A stretch of DNA of 64,000 bases, taken from Aldehydirespirator sp965220345 (GTDB taxonomy: Bacteria; Actinomycetota; Acidimicrobiia; Acidimicrobiales; Aldehydirespiratoraceae). Position 1 is the first letter of the stretch, and every line of letters begins with the position of its first letter. The stretch lies in contig OZ244822.1 in NCBI GenBank assembly GCA_965220345.1, positions 496,001-560,000 on the forward strand, given 5' to 3'. Position numbers and translations under genes: made by a program. The notes beneath the pieces are model-generated. The model ran no database searches. It saw nothing but the letters and a program-made list of their open reading frames with translations, and was not told the DNA's origin. Shown piece after piece: positions 32,103-41,320 of this stretch.

Positions 32103-33461
32103 CTAAAGCGAAGCAATCAGCTTCTCGACACGTTCATCGTGAGACTTGAACGGATCCTTACACAACACAGTGCGTTGCGACTGGTCGTTCAGCTTTAGAT
32201 GAACCCAATCGACGGTGTAGTCGCGGCGGCGTTCTTTGGCTCGACGAATGAACTCGCCGCGCAGACGTGCCCTAGTCGAAGCAGGCGGATTCTCAACGGC
32301 GTGATGGATCTCGGCTTCGGTCACCATCGTCTCTACCATGCCGCGCTCTTGCATGCAGTAGTAGAGGCTGCGGCTTCGGCTCACGTCGTGATACTGAAGG
32401 TCTACTAACGCCACCCGCGGATCGGACAACTCCAGTCCGTGCCGCTCACGATACGACTCCACCAGCTTGTGTTTGATCACCCAGTCAACCTCACGGTCTA
32501 GCTGCAACGGGTCTTGCTCTATGGCCGTCAGGCAATACTCCCACATAGTGAGAGCCTTTTTTTCTTCATCAGAGAGGTCGTGATGCTCGGCGTAACGCAG
32601 CGCCCGGTTGAGATACTCGGACTGAATCTCTAGTGCGCTGACCTCTCGTCCGGTAGCTAGGCGCACACGCCGACGGCACAAAGGATCGTGGCTGATTTCA
32701 CGGATGGCCCTGATCGGATTCTCTAGGGTCATGTCACGCAGCACCACTCGTGGGTCTTCCAGCATGCGCAGCATCAACGCGCAGGTGCCTACCTTCAAGA
32801 AGGTGGCGTATTCGCTCATATTGGAATCGCCAACGATGACATGCAGACGCCGGAACCTTTCAGCGTCAGCATGTGGTTCGTCTCGGGTGTTGATGATCGG
32901 ACGTGACCTTGTGGTGGCCGAAGAAACCCCTTCCCAGATGTGCTCGGCGCGCTGGCTGATGCAATAGATGGCACCGCGGGCGGTCTGAAGCACTTTGCCA
33001 GCACCAGCGAATATTTGACGGCTCACCAGAAACGGGATCAGCACTTCGGCGTAATCGTTTAAGTCGTCGCGGCGGCTAGTGAGATAGTTCTCGTGGCATC
33101 CGTAGCTGTTGCCAGCTGAGTCGGTGTTGTTTTTGAACAAGAAGACATTGCCGCGGATGCCCTCTTCGACTAGACGCTCCTCGGCATCCCCCAAGAGACG
33201 TTCCACGATTCGCTCGCCAGCTTTGTCGTGAACCACTAGATCATGAGCCGAGTCGCATTCTGGGGTGGCGTATTCGGGATGGCTGCCCACATCGAGATAC
33301 AACCGCGAGCCGTTGCCGAGAAACACGTTGCTGCTACGTCCCCATGACACCACCTTGCGGAACAGGTAGCGGGCTACTTCGTCGGGGCTCATGCGCCGCT
33401 GGCCGCGCAGCGTGCAGGTAACACCATATTCGTTCTCAATGCCAAAAATACGACGCTGCAC
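32103..33461 (-). CDS. pafA: Pup--protein ligase
   Basis: A 452-residue enzyme that joins the gamma-carboxylate of the C-terminal Glu of Pup to a substrate lysine, using ATP. The N terminus RRIFGIENEYGVTCTL and YLDVGSHPEYATPECD are diagnostic; Asp57 in the latter matches the catalytic aspartate of mycobacterial PafA. Also seen: NTDSAGNSYGCHENYLTSR, SRPIINTRDEPHADAERFRR and HVIVGDSNMSEYATFLKVGT. Length is normal. The GTG start at 33461 is preceded by a leaderless-type box. Confidence 0.97.
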   Translation of the reverse strand: MQRRIFGIENEYGVTCTLRGQRRMSPDEVARYLFRKVVSWGRSSNVFLGNGSRLYLDVGSHPEYATPECDSAHDLVVHDKAGERIVERLLGDAEERLVEEGIRGNVFLFKNNTDSAGNSYGCHENYLTSRRDDLNDYAEVLIPFLVSRQIFAGAGKVLQTARGAIYCISQRAEHIWEGVSSATTRSRPIINTRDEPHADAERFRRLHVIVGDSNMSEYATFLKVGTCALMLRMLEDPRVVLRDMTLENPIRAIREISHDPLCRRRVRLATGREVSALEIQSEYLNRALRYAEHHDLSDEEKKALTMWEYCLTAIEQDPLQLDREVDWVIKHKLVESYRERHGLELSDPRVALVDLQYHDVSRSRSLYYCMQERGMVETMVTEAEIHHAVENPPASTRARLRGEFIRRAKERRRDYTVDWVHLKLNDQSQRTVLCKDPFKSHDERVEKLIASL

Positions 33462-33467
33462 CCCGCC

Positions 33468-33473
33468 ACAGTA
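33468..33473 (-). promoter_or_regulatory. Putative -10 box of a leaderless promoter for pafA
   Basis: TACTGT on the minus strand, six bases before the GTG start at 33461, without a Shine-Dalgarno sequence. It would give pafA expression separate from prcBA. Confidence 0.4.
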
Positions 33474-33515
33474 ACCCGCCTGTCACAAAACCCCCGCCCC
33501 AGGTTCCCACCGACA

Positions 33516-34205
33516 TCAGGCTTTGAGGAAGTTTGTTACCTCATTGTTGCTGAGACGGCGGAAAGCTCGGCGGCCGTTACCACGATCAAGCACTGCCGCT
33601 TCAAGGCTTTCAGCTTTGAGCGTGCGATCCGGCCCGGCCAGCACAGCTACCGCAGCCCGCACACCTTCAGCCAGAGACCGCGGCTGCGACGGCAAAGCCT
33701 CACCGAAACGCTCGGCCAGTTCCTCGGTTTCGCCGCCTAGCACCACCCAGTCGGTCTCATCGGCAACAGTGCCGTCATAAAGAATGTGGAATAGCTGGTC
33801 ACCTGAGCCGTCATCGGCAAGTCCGACCTCGGCTACCAAGATCTCTACCTCCATCGGTTTCAACTCGTGGGTGAAAACATGACCCAAGCTCTGAGCGTAA
33901 GCATTAGCGAGGCTGCGAGCATCCACGTCTTCGCGACTGAAAGCAAAACCTTTCAAGTCGGCGTGACGCACCCCAGCGATGCGCAGCTGGTCAAACTCGT
34001 TGTAACGCCCCACACCAGCGAAAGCGATGCGGTCATAGATTTCGCTGACCTTGCGTAAAGTGCTTGAGTTGTTCTCGGCGACTATGGCGATGCCTTCGCG
34101 GTAACAGAAAGCCACCAGGCTTCGGCCCCGAGCGATGCCTTTGCGTGCATAGTCAGCCTTGTCTTTCATCATCTGCTCAGGCGGGGCGTAGAAAGGCATA
34201 GTCAC
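33516..34205 (-). CDS. prcA: 20S proteasome alpha subunit
   Basis: A 229-residue alpha-type subunit forming the outer rings and gate. It begins PFYAPPEQMMKDKADYARKG, the actinobacterial alpha N terminus, and shows GRSLVAFCYREGIAIVAENN and RIAFAGVGRYNEFDQLR. The GTG at 34205 or the ATG two codons later could start it. It lies three bases after prcB. The C terminus is short, ending in LSNNEVTNFLKA. Confidence 0.96.
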   Translation of the reverse strand: MTMPFYAPPEQMMKDKADYARKGIARGRSLVAFCYREGIAIVAENNSSTLRKVSEIYDRIAFAGVGRYNEFDQLRIAGVRHADLKGFAFSREDVDARSLANAYAQSLGHVFTHELKPMEVEILVAEVGLADDGSGDQLFHILYDGTVADETDWVVLGGETEELAERFGEALPSQPRSLAEGVRAAVAVLAGPDRTLKAESLEAAVLDRGNGRRAFRRLSNNEVTNFLKA

Positions 34206-34207
34206 GA

Positions 34208-35053
34208 CTAGCGACCTCCTCCAGATTCGCGACGGCTACGGTGACGGTTAACTAGCCGCTCGGTGCGACGTCGCAGTTCAGCATCGTCAAGGCGCCTGTA
34301 GCCAGCGGCATCAATCACAGCCACCACAGGAAACACATCACGAACCGGGTCGGGACCACCAGTGGCGGAGTCGGCATCAGCAGCAACGTAAAGCGCGTCC
34401 AGCACCAGATCGGTTGCTGCCGCAGCGCCCAATGAGGCACGAAAACCCAGTTTCACCACTGTCTCGGCATGCAAAGAACCAGATCCCGTAGTGGCATAAT
34501 CACGCTCTTCATAGCGCCCGCCGGTGATGTCGTATTCGAACAGTCGCCCACGATCCGCCGCCAAATCGAAGCCAGCAAAGATCGGCACCACCACCAAGCC
34601 TTGCATCGCTGCTGGCAGGTTGGCCCGCACCATCTGAGCCAGCTGGTTGGCTTTACCTTCAAGGCTGATCGGGGTGCCTTCAACCTTTTCGTAGTGCTCA
34701 AGCTGCAGCTGAAACAGCCTCACCATTTCACTTGAAGGGCCAGCAACACCAGCGATAGCCACGCCAGAATGCCGGTCCGCTGGGAAGACTTTTTCGATTC
34801 GGTGATTGCTAATCAAATGCCCCGCTGTGGCGCGCCGGTCACCGGCTAGCACCACGCCACCGTTGTAGCGCACCGCCAAGCAGGTAGTGCCGTGAGGAAC
34901 ATCAACCGTCGAATCCGCTAAAGCAGCTAGACCCGCCAAATTAGCGAAATCTGCTGAACCGGCCGAAGTGCTGCGATCCGCGGTGGTTCTGTGCAGCAGC
35001 GCCGCGAAGCTCGGACCGGGATCATCGTGAGGTCCGAAACGAGGCAGGTTCAC
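34208..35053 (-). CDS. prcB: 20S proteasome beta subunit
   Basis: A 281-residue proteolytic subunit. The propeptide is residues 1-55; cleavage after Gly55 in VDVPHGTTCLAVRYNGG exposes Thr56 as the catalytic nucleophile, as in mycobacteria. GVVLAGDRRATAGHLI with its Asp and Arg, VAIAGVAGPSSEMVRLF and ATTGSGSLHAETVVK are conserved. The C-terminal tail RHRSRRESGGGR is basic. The GTG start overlaps the pup TGA (GTGA). Confidence 0.97.
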   Translation of the reverse strand: MNLPRFGPHDDPGPSFAALLHRTTADRSTSAGSADFANLAGLAALADSTVDVPHGTTCLAVRYNGGVVLAGDRRATAGHLISNHRIEKVFPADRHSGVAIAGVAGPSSEMVRLFQLQLEHYEKVEGTPISLEGKANQLAQMVRANLPAAMQGLVVVPIFAGFDLAADRGRLFEYDITGGRYEERDYATTGSGSLHAETVVKLGFRASLGAAAATDLVLDALYVAADADSATGGPDPVRDVFPVVAVIDAAGYRRLDDAELRRRTERLVNRHRSRRESGGGR

Positions 35054-35244
35054 TCGCCGCCCTTTTGGATGTAGCTCTTAACGAAATCCTCGGCGTTGTT
35101 TTCGAGCACTTCGTCGATCTCATCAAGCAGGTCGTCAAGTTGAGCGTCGATCTCTGTAGTGCGTTCAGATGTCGTCGGGACATCCTCCACGTTCTGCTCG
35201 CGGCTTGTCGGCGCTGGTCTGCGGATCTGCTCTCGTTCGGCCAC
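35050..35244 (-). CDS. pup: Prokaryotic ubiquitin-like protein Pup, GGE form
   Basis: A 64-residue mostly disordered tag. The C-terminal part LDDLLDEIDEVLENNAEDFV is the helix-forming region that binds the ATPase coiled coil, and it ends SYIQKGGE. A terminal Glu means the tag can be ligated by PafA without deamidation; many actinobacteria end in GGQ and need Dop first. The GTG start at 35244 has a GAGAGGAA ribosome-binding site. It follows dop by 76 bases and overlaps prcB by four. Confidence 0.97.
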   Translation of the reverse strand: MAEREQIRRPAPTSREQNVEDVPTTSERTTEIDAQLDDLLDEIDEVLENNAEDFVKSYIQKGGE

Positions 35245-35320
35245 TGGATTCCTCTCGGTTTGCTACATGTATTCGTTTTTTGTGATACCCCAGAGTTGCG
35301 TCCGAGGCTTGACAGAGAGG

Positions 35321-36835
35321 CTACGCGCCTGACACTCCTAAACGACGCAATAGCTCAACGGCGGAGTCGCATCCCTCGAACATTTCACCCACATGGCCGA
35401 CCGTGCCACGGTTTGGTTCAGGCATCGAAACCCGACGAAGTGACCCCTCTCCCACATCAAAAACGATTGAGTCCCAGTTAGCGGCCACAACCTCAGCCGC
35501 GAACAGTTGCAGGCAGCGCCCCCTGAAGAAGGCTCGTGTATCCGGCGGGGGTTCGTTCACGGCCCGCTGCGCCTCAGCTTCGTCCACTAAGGTCTCAAGC
35601 CCGGCACGAGCAGCCAGCGAACGTTCGGGGCGCAAATCGTGATACTGGATATCCAAAGCCCGCAGCCGTGAGTCGCTCCAAGCCAAGCCGTGACGCTCAC
35701 GAAATGCTTCCAACAGACGCAGCTTGGCTATCCAGTCGATCTGGTTAGCGAGCTTTGCGGGATCCTGCTGCAAGCCTTCAAGCACCTTCTCCCAGCGATC
35801 CAGCACTAGCGGCGCGTCACTGCCGACAGCTTCGGTGCCTCTGGAGGTCACATAAGCGCGAGCCGCAGCCAGAAGCTCCCATTGCACATCCAAAGCGGTG
35901 ATGGTTGAACCGTCATCAAGTTCCAGCGGCACCTTCAGCGACAGGTCGCGGCTCACTTGACGAAGTGCCGCCACCGGCGAAACGAACCGCAACTCACGCC
36001 CCAAAGCATCGTCTTCAGTCAGGGCCATCACCAAAGCCGTCGTGCCGACCTTCAGGAACGTAGCAACCTGTGACATGTTGGCATCGCCGACTATCACATG
36101 CAGTCGCCGGTATTTGGCGGCATCAGCGTGCGGCTCGTCTCGGGTGTTCACAATGGGACGTTTCAGAGTGGTTTCTAAACCCACTTCCTCTTCAATGAAA
36201 TCAGCTCGCTGCGACAACTGATAGCCAGAATCATCGACACGCATACCCGCGGTTTCTGTGCCGATCTTGCCCGCCCCGCAAAAAATCTGGCGTGTCACGA
36301 AATGTGCGGTAGCGCTGCTGACAATGCGCGCAAACGGCACCGCTCGGCTCATTAGATAGTTCTCGTGGCAGCCGTAGCTGTTGCCTTTGCCGTCGGAGTT
36401 ATTTTTGTAGACGACGATCTCTTCACCTTCGGGTAGCAGCATCCGTGCCGCTGACATGGAACGCATAGCAATCAGTTCAGCGGCCCGGTCATAAACAACC
36501 ACCGAACGGGCATTACCGCATTCTGGGGTGGACAACTCGGGATGGGCATGGTCAACGTAGTAACGGGCCCCGTTGGTGAGCACCGCGTTTACTAGGTGTG
36601 TCTCGATTTCAGGTGCTAAAGCGTCAGCGGGAGCACCACCGCGAGCATCATGGCCGGGCCGCTCTTCAGTGAAATCCCAGCCGACCGTGCCGAGGCCGGG
36701 TGCTGGAGAAGACTGTGAAGCGATCAGGTAGGCGTTGATTAGAAGCGACGAAGCCGAAATCGGGTTCGGCTCGAAGGCACCCCGATGGATGATCCCGTAT
36801 TCGGTTTCTAGACCTACCGTCTTAGGAATTGCCAC
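35321..36835 (-). CDS. dop: Depupylase/deamidase Dop
   Basis: A 504-residue PafA paralogue. It begins IPKTVGLETEYGIIHRGA; YYVDHAHPELSTPECGN holds Asp95, the catalytic aspartate in mycobacterial Dop. A Dop-specific loop follows VGWDFTEERPGHDARG around residue 51. NSDGKGNSYGCHENYLMSR and RPIVNTRDEPHADAAKYRR match the family. Because Pup here ends in Glu, Dop should act only as a depupylase. The GTG start at 36835 follows a leaderless-type box. Confidence 0.96.
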   Translation of the reverse strand: MAIPKTVGLETEYGIIHRGAFEPNPISASSLLINAYLIASQSSPAPGLGTVGWDFTEERPGHDARGGAPADALAPEIETHLVNAVLTNGARYYVDHAHPELSTPECGNARSVVVYDRAAELIAMRSMSAARMLLPEGEEIVVYKNNSDGKGNSYGCHENYLMSRAVPFARIVSSATAHFVTRQIFCGAGKIGTETAGMRVDDSGYQLSQRADFIEEEVGLETTLKRPIVNTRDEPHADAAKYRRLHVIVGDANMSQVATFLKVGTTALVMALTEDDALGRELRFVSPVAALRQVSRDLSLKVPLELDDGSTITALDVQWELLAAARAYVTSRGTEAVGSDAPLVLDRWEKVLEGLQQDPAKLANQIDWIAKLRLLEAFRERHGLAWSDSRLRALDIQYHDLRPERSLAARAGLETLVDEAEAQRAVNEPPPDTRAFFRGRCLQLFAAEVVAANWDSIVFDVGEGSLRRVSMPEPNRGTVGHVGEMFEGCDSAVELLRRLGVSGA

Positions 36836-36842
36836 AGCTGCG

Positions 36843-36848
36843 ACGCTA
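36843..36848 (-). promoter_or_regulatory. Putative -10 box of a leaderless promoter for dop
   Basis: TAGCGT on the minus strand, seven bases before the GTG start at 36835. The same hexamer precedes the gene starting at 10198. Confidence 0.4.
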
Positions 36849-36899
36849 TCGCAAGCCTTCCCCGGCCTTAAGGTTCATAGGTCACAAGCAGGCAAAGGC

Positions 36900-37679
36900 T
36901 CAGAGGATCTGCGAAAGGAACAGCTTGGTGCGTTCCTCGGTGGGGTTAGTGAAGAAATGCTCGGGAGTGCCGGTCTCGACTATCTGGCCTTCCTCCATGA
37001 AAATCACCCGATCCGCGACCTCGCGTGCGAAACCCATCTCGTGGGTTACCACCATCATGGTCATACCCGAGCGAGCTAGTTCTTTCATCACGTCAAGAAC
37101 TTCCTTGATCATCTCGGGATCAAGCGCTGAGGTGGGCTCATCAAACAGCATGATGCGCGGCTCCATGGCCAGAGCCCTAGCGATAGCCACTCGCTGCTGC
37201 TGTCCTCCAGAGAGCTGGCCTGGATACTTCTCAGCCTGTTCAGGTATGCCGACTCGCTCCAGCAGCGAGCGGGCGATGTCATCGGCTTCTCGCTTGGGTT
37301 TCTTACGTACCCAGATGGGTGCCAGGTTGATGTTGTCAAGCACGGTGAGATGCGGGAACAAGTTGAACTGTTGGAACACCATTCCCACCTCAGAGCGGAT
37401 CTTCTCAATGTTGCGCAGGTCGTTGGTGAGTTCCACCCCGTCAACGACGATGCGTCCCTCCTGATGCACTTCGAGGCGGTTGATGCAGCGGATCCAAGTG
37501 GATTTGCCTGAACCCGACGGGCCTAACACCACCACCACCTCGCGCTCTTTGATCACTGCAGTGATCTGGTCGAGCGCCTGGAAGTCGCCGAACCATTTGT
37601 TGACACCCTCACACACGATCATGTCGTTGCGTTCGGCTAGCTCCTCAGTCAAAGCGGTGGTGGCATCGCTCACGCTCAT
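36900..37679 (-). CDS. Amino-acid ABC transporter ATP-binding protein (AapP/GlnQ-like)
   Basis: A 259-residue ATPase of a polar-amino-acid importer. Walker A LGPSGSGKST, the Q-loop VFQQFNLFPHLTVLDN, the signature LSGGQQQRVAIARALA and Walker B IMLFDEPTSALDPE are all intact. It starts at the ATG at 37679 behind GGGAG. It is the last gene of a four-gene importer operon lying between ARC and dop, and follows the second permease by 52 bases. Confidence 0.96.
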   Translation of the reverse strand: MSVSDATTALTEELAERNDMIVCEGVNKWFGDFQALDQITAVIKEREVVVVLGPSGSGKSTWIRCINRLEVHQEGRIVVDGVELTNDLRNIEKIRSEVGMVFQQFNLFPHLTVLDNINLAPIWVRKKPKREADDIARSLLERVGIPEQAEKYPGQLSGGQQQRVAIARALAMEPRIMLFDEPTSALDPEMIKEVLDVMKELARSGMTMMVVTHEMGFAREVADRVIFMEEGQIVETGTPEHFFTNPTEERTKLFLSQIL

Positions 37680-37731
37680 GGCTTGGTCTCCCTGCCTGTT
37701 CGGTTTTGAAAGTCATCTGTGGTTATCACAA

Positions 37732-39633
37732 CTAGCGCTCCCCTACTCCGAGCCGTTTCTCCAGTCGCTGGCTCTGTTTGGACATGCTGTATGCGAACAC
37801 CCAGTAGACCAGCGACACGAACAGCAGACCTTCGCGCTTGACTCCCAAGAACTGCGTCTGGGCTGGGATGACCCAGTTAGCCATCCGCAGGATGTCGAAC
37901 ACTCCGATAATGGCTAGCAGCGATGTCTCTTTGAAGATGGCGATCACTTGGCCTACCAGCGGCGGGATCGAAACTCGCAACGCTTGAGGCAGCACAATAA
38001 AGAGGGTTCGTTGCACTGTGCTGAGCCCCACCGCGTCGGAGGCTTCATATTGGCCTTGACGCACCGCTTGGAGGCCTCCCCGCACGTTCTCGGCCAAGTA
38101 AGCAGACGAGAAAAGCGTGAAACCCAGCGTGGCGGCAGCCAGAGCGCTGATGCTCATTCCTTCGGGAAGGAACAGTTTCAAGATCACCGCAAAAAAGATC
38201 AGGATGGTGATTAGTGGGACACCCCTGATCACCTCAATGTAGGCAGTGGAAAGCACTCTGAAGATGGGCAGCTTCGAGGTGCGAGCTAGTGCCAGCAGCA
38301 CACCCAACGGAAACGAGAACATAATGGTGAACACCGCGACAATGACGGTGATCGTGAAACCGCCAGCGAGAGCATCTGTAGGGGTTTTAACCGTGGACGG
38401 AGCGTTGATGATCGTGGCCATGTAATGGAACAAGGCCATGCCTGCCACCCATCCGACAAGCAGCCGCATCCGTTTGGCTCGCTCCCCAGCGAAATTGTGG
38501 GCCAGCATGGCTACCAGCGCCATCAACAAAAAGCTGAGACGCACCTTCTGGAGCATCGGATACCAGCCGAAGAACGCTGCCACCCAGTTGAACAATGCCA
38601 CCGCCAGCAGCAGCACTGCGATCACCCTGCCCAACTCTCCGATCCGCGGGTTGGTGAGAGTCCAGACCACGAAACCGCCAAGCACAGCAAAAAAGACAGC
38701 CAAAGGAACATCAACCGAAGCCACACGGCCCCAGTCCAGAGCTGGGTCTCGCAGCACCACCCAAAACAGCACGATCGGACTTAGCAGCCAGGTGAGATTG
38801 ATCGGAGTCTTGAGCCGTTTGTCAAGGCCGAGCCTGCGCAAACCGCGGCCAGCAAATATGGCTACTACCCCCAAAAGCCACATCAACGTCCACGGGAGTT
38901 TGGTGGACATGGCTACTGTGCGGCCCGGCTCTGCTATGAACTCGCCGTCAGAGAATGCGTAGTGACCCCACGGATAAACCCAGCCCGACAGCACCAGCAA
39001 GCCAACTAGCACCACGGCCAGTTCCACTGCGGGCACGAAAGTGGAGCGCCGCCTCAGATCGTCAAGACCCTGCCACAAAGCCGCGCCAGCACCAAACAGC
39101 ACTACGGCTGCAAGCCACCAGACCCAGCGATCGGCCATCGCTTCGGCGAAGGATTCTCGGAGGATGCTGTCGTCGTTTCGCAGCACTGAATCATCTGAAT
39201 CTTTCAGCACCGAAGGCTCGCGCAGCACCACCCCCAAAGCAATAACAGCACCCGCGCCCATCAGGCTTGTCGAGATTTTCTTGACCGAGACCCCCCGTCC
39301 GCGGCCCGCGAAGAGACCTAGCGAGAGCCCGGCCAGCGCCATGATCGTCCCGAGGCAAACCCAGATGCGGACATACTGCTCTTCGGGATAGGCATGAGTG
39401 AAGATCAGTCGCATGTTGGTGCGGACCGCATCCCAATTTCGTTCCTCGCTGAAGACGAAGTTGAGCAGTCCCCTGAACAACAGCACGATCAAAATGCCGA
39501 ATACGACTGTTAGCACCGAATTGAAAGGCGTGGAAAACAGGTTCTTGCGTATCCATTGACCCGCGGGGAGGCTGGGTTGCTCAGGCGGGGTGACCATCTG
39601 CTCTGTGCTGTCAGAGGAGCGGACTAGTTCCAT
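37732..39633 (-). CDS. Amino-acid ABC transporter permease, extended (AapM-like)
   Basis: A 633-residue polytopic protein. The His/Glu/Gln/Arg permease domain is C-terminal (from about residue 425): FTIMFSFPLGVLLALARTSK, YIEVIRGVPLITILIFFAVI, and the EAA loop ENVRGGLQAVRQGQYEASDA with VLPQALRVSIPPLVGQ. About 400 residues with many extra helices precede it, much longer than usual for this group. Its ATG comes one base after the stop of the partner permease. The substrate class is polar or acidic amino acids by family. Confidence 0.9.
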   Translation of the reverse strand: MELVRSSDSTEQMVTPPEQPSLPAGQWIRKNLFSTPFNSVLTVVFGILIVLLFRGLLNFVFSEERNWDAVRTNMRLIFTHAYPEEQYVRIWVCLGTIMALAGLSLGLFAGRGRGVSVKKISTSLMGAGAVIALGVVLREPSVLKDSDDSVLRNDDSILRESFAEAMADRWVWWLAAVVLFGAGAALWQGLDDLRRRSTFVPAVELAVVLVGLLVLSGWVYPWGHYAFSDGEFIAEPGRTVAMSTKLPWTLMWLLGVVAIFAGRGLRRLGLDKRLKTPINLTWLLSPIVLFWVVLRDPALDWGRVASVDVPLAVFFAVLGGFVVWTLTNPRIGELGRVIAVLLLAVALFNWVAAFFGWYPMLQKVRLSFLLMALVAMLAHNFAGERAKRMRLLVGWVAGMALFHYMATIINAPSTVKTPTDALAGGFTITVIVAVFTIMFSFPLGVLLALARTSKLPIFRVLSTAYIEVIRGVPLITILIFFAVILKLFLPEGMSISALAAATLGFTLFSSAYLAENVRGGLQAVRQGQYEASDAVGLSTVQRTLFIVLPQALRVSIPPLVGQVIAIFKETSLLAIIGVFDILRMANWVIPAQTQFLGVKREGLLFVSLVYWVFAYSMSKQSQRLEKRLGVGER

Positions 39634-39634
39634 C

Positions 39635-41200
39635 TCAGCGCTCCACGATCTTTAGGCGAACATTAAAGAAGTTGACCACCACCGAGATAGTCAGCGAACA
39701 AGCCAGGTAGAACAGCATCCAGATCGACACCACTTCAAGGGTCTTGCCTGTCTGGTTGTATACGGTCTGACCCACTTGAACGAGGTCGCTGTAACCCACC
39801 GCGATTGCTAGCGAAGTGTTCTTGGTGAGGTTCAGGTATTGATTGCCCAGAGGCGGCAGGATCACCCTGAACGCCTGAGGCAAAACCACCCGCCGCAGCA
39901 TGGTCACTCGGCGCAGCCCAAGCGCTTGAGCAGCCTCGGTCTGACCTTTTGCCACAGCCAGAATGCCACCGCGCACGATCTCAGCAATGAATGCCGCTGT
40001 GTAGAGAACCACCCCGAAATAGACCGCGGCGAGACCCTGGATGAGGTTGAGACCAGCAGGTCCGTAGTTGGGGAAGTTGCCTAGCTGTTCGATATCGGGG
40101 CGTTTGGCATCAATGGGCTGTCCGGTGCGGCCGTCACCGAACTTGTCGCCTAGTACCTCAAACAGGTCGCGTCCAGAGTTGATGATCCAACTTGATAAAC
40201 CTGGCCACCCTACGATCACGAACAAGATCACGATGCCTGCACCAACGACAGCAAAAACAATACGGAAATAGTCGTCGTCTGTCAGTTTGGTCAAGCCTGC
40301 AGGTGTGCGGCGTCGGTTGAGGAACTTCCTGATCCACAGCACTGCAACGCCAACCGCAGCTACAGATATGACAGCCTGCACTACCTGCTGAGTGAGCGAA
40401 TCGATGCCCTCAGCAACAAAATCAAAAATGTCACCCACCCAGGCGAACAACGGATGCAGGAACCAGCCAACCACACCAAACACAGCGATGACGGCTGCGA
40501 AGCTCAACACCGGGTAGGTGTCACGCCCGGTGGCATCATGCAAGCGGGAGCGCCAGCGCATCACCAGCCAGCCAGCCACCATGCCTAACAGCAGGAACAC
40601 AGTCCACTGGTAGAAGCCGTCGCTAATGAAAACCCGAGGGATCGACACGCCCTTGTTGGAGATATGCAACCAGCCGTGTATCGGCCCTTGATCGAGTTCG
40701 ACTCGGGGCAAGCTGGCAAGCACCACAAAAAGCAGAATGATCAGCACCAGCAGCGGGATGTTTCTTAGCGTCTCAACAAACACGCTGCTGATGCGTTTGA
40801 CGATCCAGTTGCTTGATAGGCGACCCACACCTACCAGCACACCCAAGATCGTGGCGAAGATGATGCCAGCTATCGAAAGGCGAATGGTGTTAACTCCGCC
40901 CGCCCACAGAGCCCTGCCGCTGGTATCGGGGTTGGTGTCTATCCCTGAGCCCAAATCGGCACCCAGATCAGTGCCCAAAAAGTCGTAGCCAGTGGCGATA
41001 CCCCTGGCCTCCAAGTTGCTCTGCGCCTGCGACGACAAAAAGAACAACGCGAACAGCACCAACACCAGCACCAGCACCTGTGCCAGCCATTTGATGACGG
41101 TGGCATCGCGGTAAAACGGCGGACGCTGCGACTGCGTCGCGGCCAAAGTGGCTTGCTCAGTGTTGGCTTGCTCAGTGTTGGCTTGCTCAGTGTCAGACAC
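39635..41200 (-). CDS. Amino-acid ABC transporter permease, extended (AapQ-like)
   Basis: A 521-residue permease. The transport domain appears in two parts: GVNTIRLSIAGIIFATILGV and FVETLRNIPLLVLIILLFVV near residues 110-165, then after a long insertion with extra helices, EIVRGGILAVAKGQTEAAQA and VLPQAFRVILPPLGNQYLNL near 410-470. A split with inserted helices is normal for AapQ but is larger here. The first residues are a triple NTEQA repeat. The GTG start at 41200 follows CGGAG. Confidence 0.9.
   Translation of the reverse strand: MSDTEQANTEQANTEQATLAATQSQRPPFYRDATVIKWLAQVLVLVLVLFALFFLSSQAQSNLEARGIATGYDFLGTDLGADLGSGIDTNPDTSGRALWAGGVNTIRLSIAGIIFATILGVLVGVGRLSSNWIVKRISSVFVETLRNIPLLVLIILLFVVLASLPRVELDQGPIHGWLHISNKGVSIPRVFISDGFYQWTVFLLLGMVAGWLVMRWRSRLHDATGRDTYPVLSFAAVIAVFGVVGWFLHPLFAWVGDIFDFVAEGIDSLTQQVVQAVISVAAVGVAVLWIRKFLNRRRTPAGLTKLTDDDYFRIVFAVVGAGIVILFVIVGWPGLSSWIINSGRDLFEVLGDKFGDGRTGQPIDAKRPDIEQLGNFPNYGPAGLNLIQGLAAVYFGVVLYTAAFIAEIVRGGILAVAKGQTEAAQALGLRRVTMLRRVVLPQAFRVILPPLGNQYLNLTKNTSLAIAVGYSDLVQVGQTVYNQTGKTLEVVSIWMLFYLACSLTISVVVNFFNVRLKIVER
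41151..41194. repeat. 15-bp tandem repeat, three units, at the start of the AapQ-like gene
   Basis: gcttgctcagtgttg occurs twice exactly and a third time with the last base lost to the start region. It encodes Asn-Thr-Glu-Gln-Ala repeats immediately after the first residues of the permease. Confidence 0.92.
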
Positions 41201-41252
41201 GCCGGGGCGACTCCGATAAGGCCGATCGCGGATAAGAGCTACCGAAACGACA

Positions 41253-41286
41253 GCGGGGGCCTAGGGACTTAGCCCCAGACCCCCGC
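41253..41286. terminator. Strong GC-rich hairpin between binding-protein and permease genes
   Basis: The arms gcgggggcctaggg and ccccagacccccgc pair with seven G-C pairs at the base and two internal mismatches around a short loop. No T-run follows on the minus strand. A hairpin here often stabilises the binding-protein mRNA or partly terminates transcription, giving more binding protein than permease. Confidence 0.55.
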
Positions 41287-41320
41287 CAAGTTAGACGAGA
41301 CAGTCGCCTTGATGCAGTTA

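Noticed and set aside
36829..37464. 211-residue plus-strand frame opposite the ABC ATPase
   Set aside because: Antisense to intact Walker and signature motifs; Ser/Arg-rich without homology I can recognise.
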